In this document: positions 1 to 7,729 of the stretch, piece after piece
Numbering within the stretch: position 1 is the first letter of the stretch
How the letters are laid out: each line of letters begins with the position of its first letter
Assembly: GCA_013152795.1 (NCBI GenBank)
Contig: JAADFS010000114.1
Coordinates: 1-11,198, forward strand
Direction of reading: 5' to 3'
Source: Deferribacteres bacterium
GTDB lineage: Bacteria > Nitrospirota > Thermodesulfovibrionia > UBA6902
DNA: 11,198 nucleotides
Notes under the pieces: model-generated
Told to the model about the DNA's origin: nothing
The model's database searches: none
Seen by the model: only the letters and a program-made list of their open reading frames with translations
Translations under genes and position numbers: made by a program

Positions 1-1445
1 GAATCTTTGCAATTATAGTAATCCTCGTGCTTTCCTACATGACCTTCAAGGTCGGCAGCCTGCCTTTTCTGTGGGAAAAGGGCTACAAACTGTATGTGGT
101 CTTTGACGATATAAGCGGGCTTGATGAAAAGTCACGCGTCAAGATCGCCGGTGTTGAGGCAGGAATAGTCGACAGTGTCACGCTTGTGGACGGCAAGGCG
201 AGGCTTACGCTCCTCATAAATCCCGACATAAAGATATACAGGAATGCAACGGCATACCTGAGGATGACCGGCCTGCTGGGCGACAAGTATGTCGCGCTCT
301 CCACCGGCACCCCTGATGAACCCCTCCTGAAGTCGGGTGATACGATAACACACGCCGTGCCTGCGGCTAATATCGACAGGCTTGCAAACCAGCTCTCATC
401 AGCGGCCTCGCATGTAAGTGAATTGACCGCAAGCATCAACAATGTATTCGGAGAGACCGAGAGGGATGAGCTCAGGGAGTCGATACACAACCTCACGATT
501 CTCACGAGGAATCTCAGGGATATTTCAACAGACAACAGGGAACCCCTGAACAGGATAATCGCCCAACTGGACGAATTCACGAAGGCGCTCGGCAGCAAGG
601 GCCCCCGGCTCCTGGATAACATGGACAGGATAGTGAGCAATATAAACGACAAGGGGCCGTCACTTATAGACAATCTCAGCCAGGCGTCCAATGAACTCCG
701 GGAGGTGCTCGAGGAGAACCGGGAGACTCTCAGGGAAGGCGTGGAGAATTTCAGGGAGGTTTCGCGCTCGATAGGGAATATCGCCCGGGGGATAGAGCGC
801 GGAGAGGGGACAATGGGAAAACTCGTCACGGACAAGAAGCTCTATGACTCCCTCAGCAGGGTTTCGGAGGAGGCGCGCAAGTCCCTTGAAGTCCTCGGCA
901 GGCTCCGGACGTTCATGGAGTTCCGTACTGAATACAACACGAGTGAATCCAAATGGAAGGGATACTTTGACCTGACGCTGCAGCCCGAAAGGGACAAGTA
1001 CTACATACTCGGTGTCGTCTCTGACCCGAAGGGGTCGGTGCAGACGACATATACCACCATAGACGGGGTCACCACAACGGAAGAGGAGATAAAGAGCGAG
1101 GTCGAGTTCAGCGCCCAGTTTGCAAAGAGGATTGAAGACTTCGCCCTCAGGATCGGGCTGATGGAGAACACCTTCGGATTCGGCGCGGATTACTTTTTCT
1201 ACCGTGACCGCGGCAGGCTGAAGTTCGACCTATGGGATTTAAGCGCAAAAGAGGCAGAGGCGGAGAGGGCGCATGCAAGGGTGGGGCTTGACTACAGTGT
1301 CTTCAAGTACGTCTTTATAAGCAGCGGTGTCGACAACCTCCTTAATTCCAGCCGGAGGGGGATATATGTGGGCGGCGGCGTGAGTTTTGAGGACAAGGAT
1401 TTCAAATACCTCATAGGGAAGCTCCCCGGTTTTTCACTGCCTTAA
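1..1445 (+). CDS. mlaD: MCE-domain (MlaD-type) lipid transport protein with C-terminal barrel-like domain, 5' partial
   Basis: The reading frame is open to the left edge. Codons from position 3 read I-F-A-I-I-V-I-L-V-L, the end of an N-terminal membrane anchor, so the GTG at 27 is not the true start and the start lies upstream. Counting that GTG as residue 1, an MCE domain covers about 20-95, including SGLDEKSRVKIAGVEAGIV and GLLGDKYVAL. A helical, coiled-coil-like region follows at about 115-295, with the GEGTMGKL motif (260-266) common near the end of this region in MCE proteins. The last ~160 residues (about 308-472) are alternating aromatic/polar strands, ending in IYVGGGVSFEDKDFKYLIG. 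This looks like an outer-membrane beta-barrel or barrel-like domain. MlaD proteins work with the MlaE permease and MlaF ATPase to move phospholipids between inner and outer membranes; those genes probably lie just upstream, outside the window. The MCE assignment is firm. The barrel and the exact mlaD name are inferences. Confidence 0.85.
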   Translation, partial: IFAIIVILVLSYMTFKVGSLPFLWEKGYKLYVVFDDISGLDEKSRVKIAGVEAGIVDSVTLVDGKARLTLLINPDIKIYRNATAYLRMTGLLGDKYVALSTGTPDEPLLKSGDTITHAVPAANIDRLANQLSSAASHVSELTASINNVFGETERDELRESIHNLTILTRNLRDISTDNREPLNRIIAQLDEFTKALGSKGPRLLDNMDRIVSNINDKGPSLIDNLSQASNELREVLEENRETLREGVENFREVSRSIGNIARGIERGEGTMGKLVTDKKLYDSLSRVSEEARKSLEVLGRLRTFMEFRTEYNTSESKWKGYFDLTLQPERDKYYILGVVSDPKGSVQTTYTTIDGVTTTEEEIKSEVEFSAQFAKRIEDFALRIGLMENTFGFGADYFFYRDRGRLKFDLWDLSAKEAEAERAHARVGLDYSVFKYVFISSGVDNLLNSSRRGIYVGGGVSFEDKDFKYLIGKLPGFSLP

Positions 1446-1483
1446 TCCGGCTGTTTTCCACGGCCGAGTCTTTCCGTCCCTTG

Positions 1484-1546
1484 TTCTAAGTTCTGAGTTC
1501 AAAGTTCTCAGTGAAACAAGTACCCTCCCTTCCGGGAGGGGGGAGT
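1484..1546 (+). repeat. Dispersed composite repeat, copy A (heptamers plus hairpin)
   Basis: Four 7-bp units of the TTCTRAG type run from 1484 to 1511 (TTCTAAG, TTCTGAG, TTCAAAG, TTCTCAG). They are followed by GTGAAACAAGTA and a perfect 7-bp hairpin, CCCTCCC (1523-1529), loop TTCC, GGGAGGG (1534-1540), then a G run. The same order of parts recurs at 10857-10946 and, inverted, at 8206-8312. It lies just after the MCE gene. No T tract follows the hairpin, so it is a poor Rho-independent terminator. Confidence 0.8.
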
Positions 1547-1580
1547 TATGGGTTGCTGCTGTTGGCACGTGCAGGCGTAA

Positions 1581-1610
1581 TTGGATAAGAACTCTTGAAT
1601 AAGTTATAAT
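1581..1610 (+). promoter_or_regulatory. Predicted sigma70-type promoter for the FG-GAP protein gene
   Basis: A perfect -10 hexamer TATAAT (1605-1610) lies 18 bp after a -35-like TTGGAT (1581-1586). Initiation would fall near 1617, about 34 nt before the chosen ATG at 1651. The AT-rich stretch here contrasts with the surrounding sequence. This suggests the FG-GAP gene, and perhaps the uppS cluster after it, is transcribed separately from the MCE gene. Confidence 0.6.
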
Positions 1611-1650
1611 GTTAAGCTGAATAAAAATTATCCGGTTTTTGCTGAAAATA

Positions 1651-3441
1651 ATGAGAAGACTTCATGTCGCCCTGTTAACACTTGTTTTGGTCCTCATCCC
1701 TGTAATACAGGCCTCCGGTGATGCCCCTGCAGGCACGGAGCCGCCGGGCCCTGCAGGAGAGAAAGTCACCCCCGGGATTTCCGCTGAGGTGAATAAGGCA
1801 AGAGACCTGGTGCTGGAATATTTCCTGCCGTCAAGCGGGACCGTGCTGCGGGTCGGGAAAGGGGTTGCAAGGATCAGACTTGAGGCGGATAAAGGCATAA
1901 AAAAAGGCATGCGTTTTTCCGTGTTCAGGCAGGGCGCACCGTTTTATCATCCCGTAACAAACGAGATGATCGGCAGGACCGACCTTACGGGGACAATAGA
2001 GGTGAGACGGAAGGACGGGTCGGACGGCTCGTATCTCTGCACAATAATCCGGGGAGATATTAAAAGAGGTGATAAGGTCAGGATTACGTCTTCAAAGATA
2101 AAACTCGCATTCTTTCAGGAGAGGAAGGCCGACTGGGCGCTGTCAGAGGCGTTTTATGAATCCCTGAAGGGTTCCGGAAGGTTTGATATCCTGGAGACGT
2201 ACACCGCCACTTATGAGCCCGCGGAACTGTCGGAACTTGCCGGAAGGCTCGGCGCAGAGGCATTCCTCATATTGTCCACGCCTGTTGAGGATGATACGAG
2301 GTTCCTGGATATAAGACTCTACTGGACAGAAGACGCAAAGATGTTCGGTGAGGTCAAGCAACCGGCCGCCCCCCGTGTCGTGAGGATGGCGGGGCCTGAT
2401 GAGGAGTTTATATTTTCCGCCGCGGTTGATACGGAGCCGTGGGGCGAATACGCGCTTGAGGGCGGACGGTTGATCGCCATGGGTGATGTGGACGGCAACG
2501 GGCGGAAAGAGATTGTTATAAGTGACGGCGCTGATATAAGAATTTACGAGCTTAAAGACGACCTCCGTGAATTGTGGCTGATAAAAGGCAGTCCCTCGGA
2601 AAAGCACCTCTCGATAGATGTCCTTGACCTTAACAATAACGGAAGGGCCGAGATATTCGTCACATCCATGACCGGCCGTGACTCGGACAGCAGCCTGATA
2701 AACTCCATGGGCGGCTGGATAAATTCATATGTAATGGAATATGACCCCTCTGAGGGATACGTAAAGATCAGAACGGGTATGCCGTATTTCCTGAGGGTCG
2801 AAGGCAATGCACTGCTCATGCAGAAGTTCGCACCGTACGGGATATTCAGCGGACCTGTATACGAGGGCGAATGGAGAGAGGGTGATTATAAGCCCGAAAG
2901 GCCGCTCGCGCTTCCCGCAGGGGTGAATATCTACGGCTTCACCTATGCCGACTGGCGGAACAACGGCCGGCCCGGCCTGGTATCCTTTGATGACAGTGGT
3001 TATCTGACGCTCTATGACGCAGGCGGTGATATCATATGGAAGAGCAAGGAGACATACGGGCGGTTCGATTCCGGATTTAAGGACAGGATGCGTTCCACGG
3101 ATGACCCTGATGCAAAATGGTATATAAGGGCCAGGCTCAGGTCCGTACACACGGAGCGCGGGCAGGAGGTCGTCGTGGTCAGGAAGGTTCCCGTATTATC
3201 AACCATGCCGGGGCTCGGATACAGGGGGGCGGAGGTGTATTCCCTGTGGTGGGACGGCGCCGTGATGCAGGAGAACCTGATACTGAAAGAGATACCGGGT
3301 ACTGTCACGGATTACTGGATAGACGGTAACAGACTGTTTCTTGTTGCCAGAGGGGATTTGTATTCGTTTGTAAAGAACGCCTTCAGCGGGGAATTCTCAA
3401 AGGGCGGTGCACTTTATTATTATAATCTCGGGAAGAAGTGA
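1651..3441 (+). CDS. Exported FG-GAP/VCBS-repeat protein of unknown function
   Basis: This is a 596-residue protein from the ATG at 1651. A TTG at 1639 is in frame, but the ATG puts the basic start MRRLH directly before a hydrophobic signal segment (ALLTLVLVLIPVIQA), with likely cleavage near QASGDA; neither start has a clear Shine-Dalgarno. Three parts can be seen. Residues ~60-148 form a beta-rich module (GTVLRVGKG, GIKKGMRFSVFR, GDIKRGDKVRI) resembling modules found in FlgT-like and related envelope proteins. Residues ~150-240 form a mixed alpha/beta domain. From ~270 to the end there are beta-propeller-like repeats with calcium-loop motifs DVDGNGRKEI (279-288) and DLNNNGRAEI (326-335), and a degenerate DWRNNGRPGL (434-443). 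FG-GAP loops in integrins and related proteins bind Ca2+ and fold as propeller blades. The protein is probably periplasmic or outer-surface. Its ligand and role are unknown, and the FlgT comparison is only a resemblance of pattern. Confidence 0.8.
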   Translation: MRRLHVALLTLVLVLIPVIQASGDAPAGTEPPGPAGEKVTPGISAEVNKARDLVLEYFLPSSGTVLRVGKGVARIRLEADKGIKKGMRFSVFRQGAPFYHPVTNEMIGRTDLTGTIEVRRKDGSDGSYLCTIIRGDIKRGDKVRITSSKIKLAFFQERKADWALSEAFYESLKGSGRFDILETYTATYEPAELSELAGRLGAEAFLILSTPVEDDTRFLDIRLYWTEDAKMFGEVKQPAAPRVVRMAGPDEEFIFSAAVDTEPWGEYALEGGRLIAMGDVDGNGRKEIVISDGADIRIYELKDDLRELWLIKGSPSEKHLSIDVLDLNNNGRAEIFVTSMTGRDSDSSLINSMGGWINSYVMEYDPSEGYVKIRTGMPYFLRVEGNALLMQKFAPYGIFSGPVYEGEWREGDYKPERPLALPAGVNIYGFTYADWRNNGRPGLVSFDDSGYLTLYDAGGDIIWKSKETYGRFDSGFKDRMRSTDDPDAKWYIRARLRSVHTERGQEVVVVRKVPVLSTMPGLGYRGAEVYSLWWDGAVMQENLILKEIPGTVTDYWIDGNRLFLVARGDLYSFVKNAFSGEFSKGGALYYYNLGKK

Positions 3442-3537
3442 GAGGAGAGTTGCGGGTTCAACGGCTATAAGGCGATGGGATATTGGAAATTTAACGGAGG
3501 ATGAGGGAAGGTTAAGGGAAACGCGGGGTTTACGATT

Positions 3538-4278
3538 ATGAACATAAGGCATGCAGCATTGATCATGGATGGAAACGGCCGCTGGGCAAACATGAGGGGC
3601 CTCCCGCGCATTGAGGGGCACAGAAACGGAGTAAAGCGGGTGAACGAGATAATAGATACGGCCATTGAGCAGGGACTGCAGGCCGTTACATTCTATACAT
3701 TTTCAATGGAAAACTGGAAGCGGCCTGCGGCCGAGGTCAACGCCCTGATGCGCCTCCTTGATTCTTACCTCAGAAGAGAGATGGACAGGCTCCATAAACT
3801 GAACATAATCTTCAGGGCGGTCGGGTATCTTGAGAAACTGCCGGTGAGAATCCAGAAACTGCTGGCGGCCTTCGAGGACCTGACAAGACACAATACAGGG
3901 CTCATTGTTGCATGCGCGCTCAGTTACGGGGGAAGGGAAGAGATACTGCATGCCGTAAAAGACATGATCAGAGAAGGCGTGCAGCCCGAGCAGGTCACCG
4001 AGGAACTCATGGAGTCCCATCTCTATACATCCGGGATTCCCGAACCTGACCTGATAATACGCACGAGCGGCGAGATGAGGCTGAGCAACTTTCTTCTCTG
4101 GCAGTCGGCGTATTCCGAGTTTTACTTTACAGAGACCCTCTGGCCCGACTTCGGCAGGAATGAATTCATAACCGCCATCAATGAATACCGGAGCCGCGAG
4201 AGAAGATTCGGCGCATTGCCGGGAAAGAAAGGACGAACCGCATATGCAAGGCAAAGGGAAAAAAGGGTTCAGCGTTAA
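3538..4278 (+). CDS. uppS: Undecaprenyl diphosphate synthase (cis-prenyltransferase)
   Basis: The enzyme condenses isopentenyl diphosphate onto farnesyl diphosphate in cis to make undecaprenyl diphosphate, the lipid carrier for peptidoglycan and O-antigen, at the cytoplasmic face of the membrane. At 246 residues it has normal family length. The signature HAALIMDGNGRWA holds the catalytic Asp at residue 11 (E. coli D26). The diphosphate-binding residues R175 (RTSGE), R181, S183 and E194 line up with E. coli R194, R200, S202 and E213 at a constant offset of 19. ATG 3538 is the only good start, since an in-frame stop lies at 3514-3516. The Shine-Dalgarno is weak. It is first in the uppS-cdsA-dxr-rseP cluster, 96 bp after the FG-GAP gene. 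I see no convincing promoter in that gap. Confidence 0.97.
   Translation: MNIRHAALIMDGNGRWANMRGLPRIEGHRNGVKRVNEIIDTAIEQGLQAVTFYTFSMENWKRPAAEVNALMRLLDSYLRREMDRLHKLNIIFRAVGYLEKLPVRIQKLLAAFEDLTRHNTGLIVACALSYGGREEILHAVKDMIREGVQPEQVTEELMESHLYTSGIPEPDLIIRTSGEMRLSNFLLWQSAYSEFYFTETLWPDFGRNEFITAINEYRSRERRFGALPGKKGRTAYARQREKRVQR
4228..4233 (+). promoter_or_regulatory. Shine-Dalgarno deciding the cdsA start
   Basis: AAAGGA lies inside the 3' end of uppS, 10 nt before the ATG at 4244. It favours that ATG over the in-frame ATG at 4181, which would put about 100 nt of cdsA inside uppS and add a charged, non-conserved leader. Confidence 0.5.
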
Positions 4279-5056
4279 AAGGCATATAGTGGCCGCAATA
4301 TTTCTGCCGTTTCTCGTCGCATATTTATATTTTCTTCCGCCGCCCTATTTCCTGGCGCTGCTTATAGCCGTCGGCGTCATCGCGATGTGGGAGTTTTATG
4401 CCATGTACAAAGTGCCGGCAAGACTGTATGCGCCGGGCCTTGTAATCGCTGCCTCCCTGCTGTATGTGTCCTGCCTTTACCCTGCGCTGCTTCCCGAAGG
4501 TGTCTTCATCGGGATTTTCGTGTTATTGCTGCTCAGGCTGTTTCTTGCGGCGACACCTGCGGGATGCATGTCGGAGCTCGGCCCCGTGGCCGTCGGTTTT
4601 TTTTATATAGCGGGTTTTCTGAGCTTTCAGTGGTTGATAAGGACGGATTCATCCGGGCGGGAATATATCTTCCTTCTCTATATATCGGTCTGGATATCGG
4701 ACAGCGCGGCCTATTACATAGGCACATACATGGGAAAAAACAAACTGTGTCCCTCCATAAGCCCCAACAAGACCATCGAGGGCGCATTCGGCAGCGTGCT
4801 CGGAGGCATAGTGGGGGCAGGGGCGTCAAAGATCATGTTCGGCATCCCCGGCCTCTCGGTGCAGGGCGCTGTATCAATCGGCGCGGTCATGGGGCTGACG
4901 GCGATGATAGGCGACCTGATCGAGTCCATGTTTAAGAGGGATGCGGGTGTCAAGGATTCAGGTAATCTGATTCCCGGCCACGGCGGCATACTCGACAAAC
5001 TCGACGGTATGCTCGTATCCGGGCCGGTGCTTTATATTATAGTGAGGTACTTTTGA
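4244..5056 (+). CDS. cdsA: Phosphatidate cytidylyltransferase (CDP-diacylglycerol synthase)
   Basis: This integral membrane enzyme joins CTP and phosphatidic acid to give CDP-diacylglycerol, the precursor of all major bacterial phospholipids. From ATG 4244 it has 270 residues, close to the E. coli length of about 285. It is a chain of hydrophobic helices starting at HIVAAIFLPFLVAYLYF. The family signature is at the C-terminus: S228-x-F-K-R-D, then K-D-S-G, then PGHGGILDKLD (244-254). The usual Arg after the last Asp-containing turn (D-R-hydrophobic-D) is Lys252 here, a conservative change. The mid-protein segment with CPSISPNKTIEGAFGS is also typical of the family. The gene overlaps the end of uppS by 35 nt, and its TGA overlaps the dxr start, so translation is probably coupled across all three genes. 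Confidence 0.96.
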   Translation: MQGKGKKGFSVKRHIVAAIFLPFLVAYLYFLPPPYFLALLIAVGVIAMWEFYAMYKVPARLYAPGLVIAASLLYVSCLYPALLPEGVFIGIFVLLLLRLFLAATPAGCMSELGPVAVGFFYIAGFLSFQWLIRTDSSGREYIFLLYISVWISDSAAYYIGTYMGKNKLCPSISPNKTIEGAFGSVLGGIVGAGASKIMFGIPGLSVQGAVSIGAVMGLTAMIGDLIESMFKRDAGVKDSGNLIPGHGGILDKLDGMLVSGPVLYIIVRYF

Positions 5057-6198
5057 AAAGGCTTTCTATCCTGGGCTCCACCGGCTCCATAGGCAAAAAC
5101 ACCCTTGAGGTAATCTCCGGCCACACGGACAGGTTCAGTGTCGCCGCTCTTGCGGCCAGGAACAACATCGGGGAGCTTGAATCCCAGATAAAGGCGTTCA
5201 GGCCGGATGTCGTCGCCGTGCTGGATGAATCCGCGGCGGAAGACCTGAGGAAAAAGGGCCTGCCCGTTGAGGTGCTTGCCGGCGAGCAGGGAATCATCAA
5301 GGCGGCCGTGCTTGACGGTGTGGACATGGTGGTATCCGCAATTGCGGGCTCCGCCGGCCTCGTACCGACCCATGCAGCCATACAGGCGGGGAAAGACATA
5401 GCACTGGCAACAAAGGAGACACTCGTGATGGCAGGGGATATAATCATGTCGGAGGCATCGAAAAAGGGGGTCTCCATTATACCGGTCGACAGTGAGCACA
5501 GCGCCGTCTTCCAGTGCCTTGACGGAAGGGATATGAACGAGGTTGAAAGGCTCATCCTCACGGCCTCGGGAGGCGCCTTTCTGAGAAGCAGCATATCCGA
5601 GCTTGAATCCGTCACCCCCGATGCACTGAAACATCCGAACTGGGACATGGGCAGAAAGATAACCATCGACTCCGCCACCCTGATGAACAAGGGGCTTGAG
5701 GTAATAGAGGCATGCTGGCTGTTTGACATGCCCTTTGAGAAAATCGATGTGGTCCTTCACCCGCAGAGCATAATCCACTCCATGGTGGAATTTATCGACG
5801 GCAGTGTCATCGCACAGATGTCCGTGCCTGACATGAAGGGGCCGATCGCTTATGCGCTCTCCTATCCCGGCAGGCTCGGAGGCATTCTGCCACGGCTGAA
5901 TCTCGCCGGAATCAGGGAGCTTACGTTTGAAGAGCCTGACCGCAATAAATATCCGGCCCTGTCCCTGACCTATGAGGCCCTGAGGGCAGGAGGGACAATG
6001 CCCTGCGTGCTCAATGCAGCGAATGAGGTGGCGGTGCAGGCATTCCTTGAAGAACGTATTCCGTTTACGGGCATCACGGCTGTTGTTTCTGATACAATGT
6101 CGGAGCACAGTGTCCTGAAGGCCGGGAGCATAGAAGATGTCCTGAGGGTGTCGGAATGGGCAAGACAGAAGGCAAAAGAAATAATAAACGGTAAATAA
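5053..6198 (+). CDS. dxr: 1-deoxy-D-xylulose 5-phosphate reductoisomerase
   Basis: This cytosolic NADPH-dependent enzyme converts DXP to 2-C-methyl-D-erythritol 4-phosphate, the committed step of the non-mevalonate isoprenoid pathway. It therefore feeds the substrate pool used by UppS two genes upstream. It has 381 residues. The nucleotide-binding motif GSTGSIG spans 8-14. Metal ligands are D146 and E148 (VDSEHS) and E216. Substrate-binding residues H194 (HPNWDMG), N212 and K213 align with E. coli H209, N227 and K228, with an offset of 15. The start is a TTG at 5053 that shares bases with the cdsA TGA (TTGA), preceded by GAGG at 5044-5047 with 5 nt spacing. The product begins MKRLSILG, as expected for the family, so the TTG start is well supported. 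Confidence 0.97.
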   Translation: MKRLSILGSTGSIGKNTLEVISGHTDRFSVAALAARNNIGELESQIKAFRPDVVAVLDESAAEDLRKKGLPVEVLAGEQGIIKAAVLDGVDMVVSAIAGSAGLVPTHAAIQAGKDIALATKETLVMAGDIIMSEASKKGVSIIPVDSEHSAVFQCLDGRDMNEVERLILTASGGAFLRSSISELESVTPDALKHPNWDMGRKITIDSATLMNKGLEVIEACWLFDMPFEKIDVVLHPQSIIHSMVEFIDGSVIAQMSVPDMKGPIAYALSYPGRLGGILPRLNLAGIRELTFEEPDRNKYPALSLTYEALRAGGTMPCVLNAANEVAVQAFLEERIPFTGITAVVSDTMSEHSVLKAGSIEDVLRVSEWARQKAKEIINGK

Positions 6199-6214
6199 AC
6201 GGAGAAATGAGGAT

Positions 6215-7318
6215 ATGTCAATCTTTTGGGCGGTAGTTCTTTTTGGTCTGCTGATTTTCTTCCATGAACTCGGCCACTTTCTTGTGGCAAAGCTTGTGGG
6301 AGTGAAGGTGCTGAAATTCTCTCTCGGTTTCGGGCCGAAAATAATCGGCAGGCGGATCGGGGAGACGGAATACCTGCTTTCAGCCATACCCCTCGGCGGG
6401 TATGTCAAGCCCCTCGGCGAAGACATAGGCGAAGAGATCAGCATCGAGGACAGGGCAAGGGCATTCAACTTCCAGCCTGTATGGAAGAGGGCCGCAATCG
6501 TTATTGCCGGTCCCCTCTTCAACCTTGTACTGGCGTTTCTTATCTTTGCCGCATTCCTGGGCATGAAACTGCCCGTGGCGATACCTGAGCTGGACAGCAT
6601 AACAACAACCATCGACAATGTCAAAGAGGACTCGCCGGCGGCAAGGGCCGGACTTAAGAGCAATGATACAATAGTGGCCATTGACGGCGCACCTGTAAGG
6701 GACTGGGGTGAAATGGCCGATATCTTCTCAAAGAGTCCCGGGAAAGAGCTGAGCCTGAAGATCAAAAGAGGCGACAGGTTCATCGAGGTCAGGGTCACTC
6801 CCGAGCCTGTAAAGGCCAGGGATGAAAAGGGCAGGGAGGTCACGATCGGCAGGATAGGCATCTCCAAGAAGATGAATGCCACGGTGATAGAAAGCAGCAG
6901 CATATTCGATGCTCCGTTCAAGGGGGTGCAGGCGGTGTATGAATGGTGCGTTCTTACACTTGAAGTCGTGGTAAAGCTCTTTACGGGCGCCCTTTCGGCA
7001 AAACAGGTCGGAGGCCCCATACTGATTATGGATGCCGCTGCGAGCGCCGCCGAGGCAGGGCCGTACACCTATTTCAATTTCATCGCCATCATCAGCATCA
7101 ACCTTGCCATTCTGAATCTCTTTCCTGTGCCCGTGCTTGACGGCGGACATCTGATGTTTCTTTCGATAGAGGCGCTCAGGGGCAGGCCTCTCAGCGAGAG
7201 GATACTGGCCGCGGCCAACAGGATAGGCATGTTTCTGCTGTTGATGCTGATATTTCTTGTTTTCTACAATGACATCGTAAACATCGTTGTTCCATGGGTG
7301 CAGAGGGCTGCGAGATGA
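6215..7318 (+). CDS. rseP: Site-2 (intramembrane) zinc metalloprotease
   Basis: Members of this family cut transmembrane anti-sigma factors or signal-peptide remnants inside the inner membrane. RseP in E. coli releases sigma-E after DegS has cut RseA. The zinc motif HELGH is at residues 17-21 in the first TM helix. The second metal-ligand motif NLFPVPVLDGGH is at 301-312 with Asp309. Between them is one PDZ domain at about 122-200 (DSPAARAGLKSNDTIVAIDG). E. coli RseP has two PDZ domains and about 450 residues. This one has a single PDZ and 367 residues, as in shorter bacterial S2P proteins, so its substrate control may differ. The likely Shine-Dalgarno is GGAG (6201-6204), 10 nt before the ATG. 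The gene follows dxr by 16 bp, the usual order in many bacteria. Confidence 0.96.
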   Translation: MSIFWAVVLFGLLIFFHELGHFLVAKLVGVKVLKFSLGFGPKIIGRRIGETEYLLSAIPLGGYVKPLGEDIGEEISIEDRARAFNFQPVWKRAAIVIAGPLFNLVLAFLIFAAFLGMKLPVAIPELDSITTTIDNVKEDSPAARAGLKSNDTIVAIDGAPVRDWGEMADIFSKSPGKELSLKIKRGDRFIEVRVTPEPVKARDEKGREVTIGRIGISKKMNATVIESSSIFDAPFKGVQAVYEWCVLTLEVVVKLFTGALSAKQVGGPILIMDAAASAAEAGPYTYFNFIAIISINLAILNLFPVPVLDGGHLMFLSIEALRGRPLSERILAAANRIGMFLLLMLIFLVFYNDIVNIVVPWVQRAAR

Positions 7319-7360
7319 CGGTGTGGAAGCTGAATTGAGCATACCTGTTTCAAGGAGAAG

Positions 7361-7365
7361 GGAGG
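7361..7365 (+). promoter_or_regulatory. Shine-Dalgarno deciding a TTG start
   Basis: GGAGG lies 7 nt before the TTG at 7373, which is ideal spacing. The ATG at 7366 opens a different frame, directly abuts the GGAGG, and leads to a product with no cysteine-cluster motif. The TTG frame is therefore preferred. Confidence 0.65.
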
Positions 7366-7372
7366 ATGATTA

Positions 7373-7729
7373 TTGATTGTATGCAGAGAGGTTCTGGCCA
7401 GGATATACGGATATGCAAGGGGCATCAGGGAGTCGGCCTTCTTCATCCATGCATCCGGCAAGATAAGAAGGCTTTACCTTTTACACTTCAGAAGGGACTA
7501 TGTCGAGAGGCAACTGAGCCTGCGCAGGGGACGGTGCCGCCAGTGCGCAGAGTGCTGCTCGCTGGTCTTCACCTGCCCTGTGCTGACCAGCAGGAAGCTG
7601 TGCCGCATTTACAGCAGGGGCCGGCTGAAGGTCTGCCGCGTTTTCCCGATAGACAACAGGGACATAAGGGACGTAGCCCTTTCAGGGGGGCGATGCGGCT
7701 ATTATTTTGAAGAAGGAGGCATGCAATGA
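7373..7729 (+). CDS. CxxCxxCC (YkgJ-type) cysteine-cluster protein
   Basis: This small protein of 118 residues carries the zinc/iron-chelating YkgJ-type pattern. CRQCAECC (55-62) is followed by Cys68, Cys77 (LCRIY), Cys88 (VCRVFP) and Cys108, the expected layout C-x2-C-x2-CC-x5-C-x8-C-x10-C-x19-C with the typical CRIY and CRVFP contexts. The family is presumed to bind Zn or an Fe-S cluster, but its biochemical role is generally unknown. The first ~50 residues are rich in Arg and aromatic residues and look helical. The start is TTG 7373, set by GGAGG at 7361-7365. The gene follows rseP by 54 bp and ends in an ATGA overlap with the flavin-reductase-like gene. This suggests the two are co-translated and perhaps act in one redox process, which is an inference. 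Confidence 0.85.
   Translation: MIVCREVLARIYGYARGIRESAFFIHASGKIRRLYLLHFRRDYVERQLSLRRGRCRQCAECCSLVFTCPVLTSRKLCRIYSRGRLKVCRVFPIDNRDIRDVALSGGRCGYYFEEGGMQ

Noticed and set aside
1523..1550. Hairpin after the MCE gene as a Rho-independent terminator.
   Set aside because: The stem is GC-rich but is followed by a G run, not a T tract. The same hairpin recurs as part of the repeat family, including inside the pst operon where termination would be harmful.
1548..1580. Ten-codon frame MGCCCWHVQA after a GGGGGGAG ribosome-site-like run at the end of repeat copy A.
   Set aside because: The G run is the repeat itself, the frame is very short, and it lies upstream of the predicted promoter. There is no conservation evidence.
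3450..3537. Possible promoter between the FG-GAP gene and uppS (TTCAAC ... TATTGG).
   Set aside because: Both hexamers match the consensus poorly and nothing else supports them. uppS may be read from the promoter at 1581-1610 or from an unrecognised one.
5032..7068. Very long minus-strand open frame (678 codons) antisense to dxr and rseP.
   Set aside because: It lies opposite two unmistakable genes with full catalytic motifs. Its translation has low-complexity Ser/Ala/Leu runs then His/Gly/Cys-rich stretches, with no recognisable domain. It is a by-product of codon bias on the other strand.
7315..7338. Seven-codon frame (ATG ACG GTG TGG ...) overlapping the rseP stop as ATGA.
   Set aside because: It is too short, has no Shine-Dalgarno of its own, and is better explained as chance at the end of rseP.
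7366..7710. Plus-strand open frame starting at ATG 7366.
   Set aside because: It overlaps the cysteine-cluster gene in another frame, has no recognisable motif, and its ATG directly abuts the Shine-Dalgarno that is correctly spaced for TTG 7373.
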